Shown here: positions 58,649 through 64,000 of the stretch, in pieces
How the letters are laid out: each line of letters begins with the position of its first letter
How positions within the stretch are numbered: position 1 is the first letter of the stretch
Origin: JAGQOZ01 sp041399205
GTDB taxonomy: Bacteria > Planctomycetota > Planctomycetia > Pirellulales > Pirellulaceae
Direction of reading: 5' to 3'
Assembly (NCBI GenBank): GCA_041399205.1
Contig: JAWKTK010000007.1
Coordinates: forward strand, 1-64,000
Length of the DNA: 64,000 nucleotides
Notes under the pieces: generated by a model
Databases searched by the model: none
What the model was told of the DNA's origin: nothing
Seen by the model: the letters and a program-made list of their open reading frames with translations, nothing else
Made by a program: the position numbers and the translations under genes

Positions 58649-61354
58649 GTGTTGCACTCATTCCGCTTACTTTCGAACATACGTCGTTGGCTTCCAAACA
58701 GCTCGTTGGCGTTGGCGATCGCCACCGGTGTTGCAGGCTGTTCGCTACGAGAATACCGTCAGTCGGCCGACCAAGACGCATATCAAGTGGTTGCTCAAAA
58801 ATCGAATGACCCGCGTTGGGCACAGACCGATTTCGATATCGAAATGGATCCGCGTAGCCGCTACTTTGATCCCTACGATCCGGATCGACCGCCGATTCCT
58901 AATGACGATCCAGCGTCACATGAATACATGCATTGCGTCAACGGCATGAAGGGCTGGCCGTGTTGGCACTGCAATGGCAACCGACCTGAACTGGAAAATC
59001 CGCAATGGCGAACCATGCTGGCGGATTACACCGAAGTGGATGAAAGTGGTCAAGTGGTCCTGTCGTTGGACAGCGCGCTGCGATTGGCGTACATGCATTC
59101 TCCCGATTACCAACAGCAACTGGAAACCGTCTACCTGTCCGCGCTGGACGTCACCACGGAACGCTTTCGTTTGGACACGCAGTTCTACGGTGGCAATGAC
59201 ACAACCTATTCTCATTTGGGACGTCTTCGCCCTGGAGGCGAAACGAACACGCTGAACACAACCACAGACTTTCAAATGACTCGACGCTTTGCCACCGCCG
59301 GAGAATTGCTGGTTGGCTTTGCGAATTCGTTCGTATGGCAATTCGCGGGACCAGATACGAACAGTGCGTTTTCCATACTCAACTTCAACTTGGTGCAACC
59401 GCTACTTCGTGGTGCAGGGCGAGATCGAGCTTTAGAAACGCTGACTCGAGCTGAACGAGGCATGTTGGCCAATCTGCGTCAGTTGGAACGGTACCGCCGC
59501 GGTTTCTACACTCGCGTTGCAATTGGAAATCTAGGTGTTGGTCAAGTCAGCCGTTTGGGAGGTTTCCAAGGCGGCACGGGTTTGACGGGCTTTAGCGGGA
59601 CAGGGCTCGGCGGACTTGGCGGCGTGGGTGCCGCAACCGGTTTTGGTGGCGGCTTCTTTGGTGGTGGTGCCGGGGGAACGGGCGCCGGCGGCGGAACCGG
59701 ATTGGCCGGCGGCGGTGCGGGACAAGTCGGTGGTTACATCGGCCTGCTGCAAAACCTGCAAGAAATTCGCAATACGCAATACAGTTTGGACCTGCAGCTG
59801 CGTACGCTGGCCTTGCTTGAGGCAAATTTGGATGCGGGTACCATCGACCTAACTCAGGTGGACCAGTTTCGGCAAAACATTGAAACACTCCGAGCGCAAC
59901 TGCTGCAAGCGCGCACCGGACTGGACGGCAGCTTGGACAGCTTTAAGACGGACACACTGGGCCTGCCGCCCGATTTGGCCATCAAGTTGCAAGACGAATT
60001 CATTCGTCCGTTTCAGTTGATTGCACCAGAAATCACGGAACTTCAAGACCAGATTGCCGTCTATCAAGATTCGCTGGGGCTTTTGCCCGTCGCACCATCG
60101 GTCAACGAATTTCAAGGCGTGATCACTCGCGCAAATGACCTATTAGCAGACTACCAAACGATGTTCGACCAGACCGACGCCGACCTGCGTCGATTGTCAG
60201 ACGAACTGGATAAACGCAAAGAAGCAATGCTGCCCGTCGAGCAAAAGCTGTTCGACCGTGATCTGGACCAGCTGGCCGCAGACTACCAAAAGCGGCCGGA
60301 AATCATGGACAGATTGCGAGCCGAACTGGACACAATTCGCGACCTCTCGTCAAATACGCCAGCTACAGAACGCCTGCGAAGACTCGTTCGCTGGACTCGG
60401 CAACTAAGTGACGAAACGCAATCGCTGAGCCTGATTCAAGCTCGAGCCCGTCTGGAAGCCATCACGGTCGAACCCATCGACTTGGAATCGAGTCGTGCCA
60501 TGGAGATCGCGCGACAGAATCGCATGGATTACATGAACAACCGAGCTTCCTTGGTGGATTCCTATCGTCTGATTGCCTTCAACGCGGATCAACTTCAATC
60601 TGTGCTAAACGTCAGGCTGAACGGCGATCTTCGCACGGTGGGTGACAATCCGGTTGAATTCCGAGGCCCCAATGGAACGTTGACTGCCAGTTTAGAATTT
60701 GACGCTCCGCTGACTCGGCTGCTAGAACGCAACAACTATCGCCAAGCTTTAATTGATTATCAGCAGAGCCGACGCAGGTTGATCCAATTCGACGACACGT
60801 TGAATCAGTCGATTCGTCAGCAATTGCGAAATTTAAATCAGCTGGCCACAAACCTCGAGATCCAGCGTCGTGCGGTCATTATTTCGATTCGCCGAGTCGA
60901 TTTTACTCGAGCCGAATTAAACCGTCCGGCTGCCGCGGCGGACCCCGGCACTACGGCCAGCGCGTTTGGTCCCACTGCAGTGCAAAACTTGTTGTCAGCG
61001 TTGTCCGATTTGAGTAACGCTCAGAACAACTTCATGAGCGTCTGGTTGAACTACTATGCTGGTCGCATGCAACTGGTCCGCGACCTCGGACTGATGCAAC
61101 TAGACGAACAAGGGAATTGGCTGGACCTGCCGCTGGATCAGTTGGTGGCGGAAGCCGAAGCAGCGGGATGCCTGGAACTCCCCCCTGCTCTGCCGGACGA
61201 ATACTGGACGTTGGCGGATCAACTTCCAACCGAAGAAGCAGCGGCCACAACGTCCGAACCGTCTGCTGCGAATACAGCCATTTCCCCGGAATCGAGCGTA
61301 ATCCAAACGAATTCGCCGCTGTTGGTTCCGCCTGAACCAAGTCCGTCGGAATGA
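58649..61354 (+). CDS. TolC-family outer membrane protein with lipobox and Gly-rich insert
   Basis: 901 residues, roughly twice the size of E. coli TolC. The signal peptide ends in a lipobox (ATGVAGC, Cys31), so it is probably a lipoprotein. Conserved TolC-type stretches: LSLDSALRLAYMHSPDYQQQ, then FNLVQPLLRGAGRDRALE, and in the second repeat MEIARQNRMDYMNNRASLVD and VRLNGDLRTVGDN. Between them lies a Gly-rich insert (about residues 294-362) and a long coiled-coil region (LRRLSDELDKRKEAMLPVEQ). First gene of a TolC - HlyD - MacB-type operon; outer membrane channel of a tripartite pump. Confidence 0.87.
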   Translation: MLHSFRLLSNIRRWLPNSSLALAIATGVAGCSLREYRQSADQDAYQVVAQKSNDPRWAQTDFDIEMDPRSRYFDPYDPDRPPIPNDDPASHEYMHCVNGMKGWPCWHCNGNRPELENPQWRTMLADYTEVDESGQVVLSLDSALRLAYMHSPDYQQQLETVYLSALDVTTERFRLDTQFYGGNDTTYSHLGRLRPGGETNTLNTTTDFQMTRRFATAGELLVGFANSFVWQFAGPDTNSAFSILNFNLVQPLLRGAGRDRALETLTRAERGMLANLRQLERYRRGFYTRVAIGNLGVGQVSRLGGFQGGTGLTGFSGTGLGGLGGVGAATGFGGGFFGGGAGGTGAGGGTGLAGGGAGQVGGYIGLLQNLQEIRNTQYSLDLQLRTLALLEANLDAGTIDLTQVDQFRQNIETLRAQLLQARTGLDGSLDSFKTDTLGLPPDLAIKLQDEFIRPFQLIAPEITELQDQIAVYQDSLGLLPVAPSVNEFQGVITRANDLLADYQTMFDQTDADLRRLSDELDKRKEAMLPVEQKLFDRDLDQLAADYQKRPEIMDRLRAELDTIRDLSSNTPATERLRRLVRWTRQLSDETQSLSLIQARARLEAITVEPIDLESSRAMEIARQNRMDYMNNRASLVDSYRLIAFNADQLQSVLNVRLNGDLRTVGDNPVEFRGPNGTLTASLEFDAPLTRLLERNNYRQALIDYQQSRRRLIQFDDTLNQSIRQQLRNLNQLATNLEIQRRAVIISIRRVDFTRAELNRPAAAADPGTTASAFGPTAVQNLLSALSDLSNAQNNFMSVWLNYYAGRMQLVRDLGLMQLDEQGNWLDLPLDQLVAEAEAAGCLELPPALPDEYWTLADQLPTEEAAATTSEPSAANTAISPESSVIQTNSPLLVPPEPSPSE

Positions 61355-61578
61355 ACCGAATGTGCGGTAGACCCTTCCACGGTGTTTACGTTAGTGAATG
61401 CTTGGTCGCCACGTTTTCTTTCGGCTTCCGTATCCACTCGCCGATGGGAAATGGGCGGCCATTGTCTTTTTTTCGGGGTGCCGGTCGCGTCAGGCAATGG
61501 CTAGAATGACTGGTTGCTCGCGTGACATCGATTCGTCTCCCATTCGGACTGCCAGTCTGACGACCAAGGACCCCTTCC

Positions 61579-63422
61579 ATGGCGAACCGCACTTCGCACC
61601 TTTCAAAAACGTTTTTGTTCAAGCCGCGCGCCCGTCGATCGTTCGCTCGATCTGGCAAAATCGCGGGACTCATCATCGGGTTAGTCGTCTTGCTGTTGAT
61701 CGGTGCCGTTGCGGTAACGCAATTAGCCAGCCTGAAAGCAACAACATCCACTGAGGGACTTTCCACTTATACGGTCGAGAAAGCCGACTTGCTGGTCACC
61801 GTCACGGAAGATGGCAATCTGGAAAGTGCCAACAACATTGACGTCAAGTGTGAAGTTGCGGGCGGCAGTTCCATCTTGTGGATCATCCCGGACGGATCGG
61901 AAGTCAAGCAGGGTGACAAAATTGTCGAGCTGGATGCGTCTGCCATTGAAGACCAAATCAACACGCAGAAGATTGCCTACAATAAGGCTCGTTCTGCCGT
62001 GATTCAAGCGGAAAAAGACTACGAAGTGGCCAAGATTACCGTTAAGGAATACTTGGAGGGACGTATCTGAAAGAACTGGAAGACGCGGAAACTCAAATCA
62101 CGATTGCCGAAGAAAACCTTCGCAGTTCCAAGAATGCGCTGGAATATTCAGAACGCATGTTCCAGCGAGGTTACATTAGCGAGTTGGAACTCGAGAGCCA
62201 GCAGTTTTCGGTGAAGCGAGCGGAACTGGAGTTAAATTCGGCCAAGACGGCCAAACGAGTTCTAGAGGATTTCACCAAACAGAAAACCGTGGAAGACCTG
62301 CAAAGCAAAGTGGAAACAGCCAAGGCGGCCATGGAGTCCGAGCAAGCAGCGTTCGAACTAGAAGAGAGCAAATTGCAGCGACTGGAAACACAGCTGGCGC
62401 ATTGCACTATCATTGCACCACAAGGCGGTATGGTGGTCTATGCCAACGAACAAGGACGATTCGGACAAGGGAATGTCACTGTGGAAGAAGGTGCGGCCGT
62501 ACGAGATCGTCAAACCATTCTTCGCCTTCCTGATCTGAATCAGATGCAAGTCAAAGTGAAAGTCCACGAATCCAAAGTGGAAGACCTGCAACGAGGCATG
62601 CGAGCCCGAATCAATATTCAAGGGCGTGAATTGCAAGGCAGCGTGACTTCGGTTGCCAACCAACCCGAAGCGACCAGCTTCTTCCAAGGCAATGTCAAGG
62701 AATACGCGACCATTGTCAAGATTGACGGTACGCCCGATGGCTTGAGACCGGGAATGACGGCCGAAGCAGAAATCTTGGTGGCTCACCTGAACGACATCGT
62801 TGTGCTGCCGGTCGCCACGGTGGTGGAGCAGCGGTCGGCTTACTATTGCTGGGTTTTAGCAGCAAATGGTCAGCCCGAACGGCGTTCCTTGCAACTAGGT
62901 CAGACCAACGATCAATTCGTGGAAATCGTCTCGGGTGTCGAAGCGGGCGAACAAGTGATTCGGAATCCTCGCGCCTTCGTCCAGGAAGCTCGCGAACAAT
63001 CAGCCGGTGGTGATGAAGACGAGAAGCTGGACGTCAAAGGCCGCTTTGGCGAAGGAACGGCGCCGGGGCCTGCTGACGGCAAGGCGTCTGGAAGTGCCAA
63101 TGGGCCGAATCGACCAAATGGCCCCGGAGGTAGACCACCGGGCGGGCCAGCGTCACCCGCAGCCAACGGCGCACCTGCCGGCGGTGGGGCTGGCGGTGGC
63201 GGTGGCGGACGACCTCGGTTTGATCTGATGCAAATGGACACCGACGGAGACGGCAAGATCAGTCAGGATGAAGCGCCCGGTCCGCTGAAGGACAATTTCG
63301 ACATGATGGATTCCAACAAGGACGGGTTCATCGACAAAGCAGAGGCCGATGAATTGCGAAAACGGTTCCAACAGGGCGGCGGCGGTCGGACGGGCCCGCC
63401 CAACGGTTCGGCTAGCCCGTAG
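61579..63422 (+). CDS. HlyD-family periplasmic adaptor with C-terminal EF-hands (one frameshift)
   Basis: Membrane fusion protein linking the inner-membrane transporter to TolC. An N-terminal membrane anchor (IAGLIIGLVVLLLIGAVAV) is followed by the lipoyl/barrel-sandwich half (LLVTVTEDGNLESANNIDVK), a coiled-coil hairpin (AELELNSAKTAKRVLED), the second half (LAHCTIIAPQGGMVVYANEQ), the beta-barrel domain and VLPVATVVEQ. A frameshift near 62065 splits it. The last 100 residues are a Pro/Gly linker and two EF-hand loops, DTDGDGKISQDE and DSNKDGFIDKAE, an unusual addition suggesting calcium binding. About 615 residues. Confidence 0.9.
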
Positions 63423-63478
63423 CGGCAACGACCGTTCTTTGCATTTGCTTTGAGTTTTCATCCGCGAGTCGTCCTACT

Positions 63479-64000
63479 GTGTTTAACAATCTGCTTCAAG
63501 CGTGTCGTCTGGGAATCTACAGTTTGTTGTTGCACAAGATGCGCACAGCATTGGCAATTCTGGGCATCTTGATCGGCGTGACGGCTGTGATCTGGCTGGT
63601 CGCCATGGGCGAAGGCGTCAGCCAACAAGCCGCAAAACCAAATCAAGGATTTAGGAGCGACCAATATTATCGTTCGCAGCGTCAAGCCAGCGCAGCAAAC
63701 GTCCAGCGGCGGCGGGCAATCATTTTTCTTGGAATATGGATTGCTGCGAGACGATTTGAAACGAATTCGATCGAACGTTCCGATGGTCAAGCGAGCGGTG
63801 GCGATTCGTGAAATTCGTAAAGAGGTTCGCTATGACGACCGCGCGATCGAAGCCAGATTGGTCGGCTGTTCGGCGGAGTATGCACAACTGAATCATCTGC
63901 AAATGGATCGAGGCCGTTTTTTGGCGGACAGCGACGAAGCTCCTCCGCAAAACGTCTGTGTGTTGGCGGCGTCCACAGCGCACAGCAGATGTTTGGCTTC
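63479..64000 (+). CDS. MacB-type ABC transporter permease (FtsX-like), 5' part, frameshifted
   Basis: GTG 63479 begins VFNNLLQACRLGIYSLLLHK, MRTALAILGILIGVTAVIWL, VAMGEGVSQQAAK: the first membrane helix and periplasmic start of MacB/LolC-type permeases. After frame changes near 63640 and 63800 it continues LGATNIIVRSVKP-like, FFLEYGLLRDDLKRI, AIREIRKEVRYDDRAIEARL and RGRFLADSDEAPPQNVCVL. Runs off the window. No ATPase is seen upstream, so it should be encoded later in the operon. Confidence 0.85.

Overview
The window looks like chromosomal DNA of a planctomycete, probably Pirellulaceae-like. Evidence: two very large secreted PVC-type proteins with a beta-propeller, HEAT-like repeats and a CxxCH cytochrome domain (20075-23526 and 52053-55145); Tat-exported Gfo/Idh/MocA and TIM-barrel sugar enzymes; PEP-CTERM proteins with dockerin-like repeats; TadE/TadG-type proteins; mixed strand order with few long operons. 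No rRNA, tRNA or CRISPR was recognised.

Layout. 1-5383: partial hypothetical gene, ogt, rlmL and a prolyl oligopeptidase. 5612-9703: Arg/Asp-rich envelope proteins, then two TadE proteins and a vWA protein, closed by a strong terminator. 9900-15955: methyltransferase, argJ and argC, and polA divergent from argC. 16234-18752: aminotransferase plus nucleotide-sugar dehydrogenase of the WbpE/WbpA type (uronic amino sugar synthesis). 18764-28033: NUDIX hydrolase, a small protein, PVC cytochrome, oxidoreductase, pectate lyase and a Pro/Cys-rich secreted protein. 28168-32719: ndk, galK, ispG and a zinc-ribbon membrane protein, with REP-like palindromes between them. 32764-35394: a scrapyard of fragments (LuxR regulator, WD-like fragment, transposase tail, PEP-CTERM tail) bounded by two 87-bp direct repeats. 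35391-40760: FG-GAP protein, choice-of-anchor protein, class-C beta-lactamase-like hydrolase and fatty acid desaturase. 48142-64000: TFIIB-type zinc-finger protein, 2OG oxygenase, RND exporter, second PVC cytochrome, TIM-barrel isomerase, lamin-tail/PEP-CTERM protein, and a TolC - HlyD - MacB-type efflux operon.

The standout is 41164-48015: an integron-type gene cassette array. Ten copies of a ~137-nt element, all in one orientation, separate ten short cassettes of 0.45-0.95 kb. Each element has attC architecture: an outer RYYYAAC-like box, an outer GTTRRRY-like box, and an inner inverted pair GGTTTTTACG/CGTAAAAACC. No integron integrase is visible in the window, so it is a cluster of attC sites lacking an integrase (CALIN-like), or the far arm of a larger chromosomal integron. 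Recognisable cargo: a Doc (Fic-fold) toxin with its antitoxin, a dual-specificity phosphatase, an RraB-like lipoprotein, a gluzincin peptidase and a MafI-like immunity protein. The rest is unrecognised.

Caution: many conserved genes are split by single-base frameshifts (rlmL, wbpE-like, ispG, desaturase, RND, HlyD and others). This looks like residual long-read indel error rather than biology. Spans given for such genes cover the whole reconstructed gene and will not translate in one frame.
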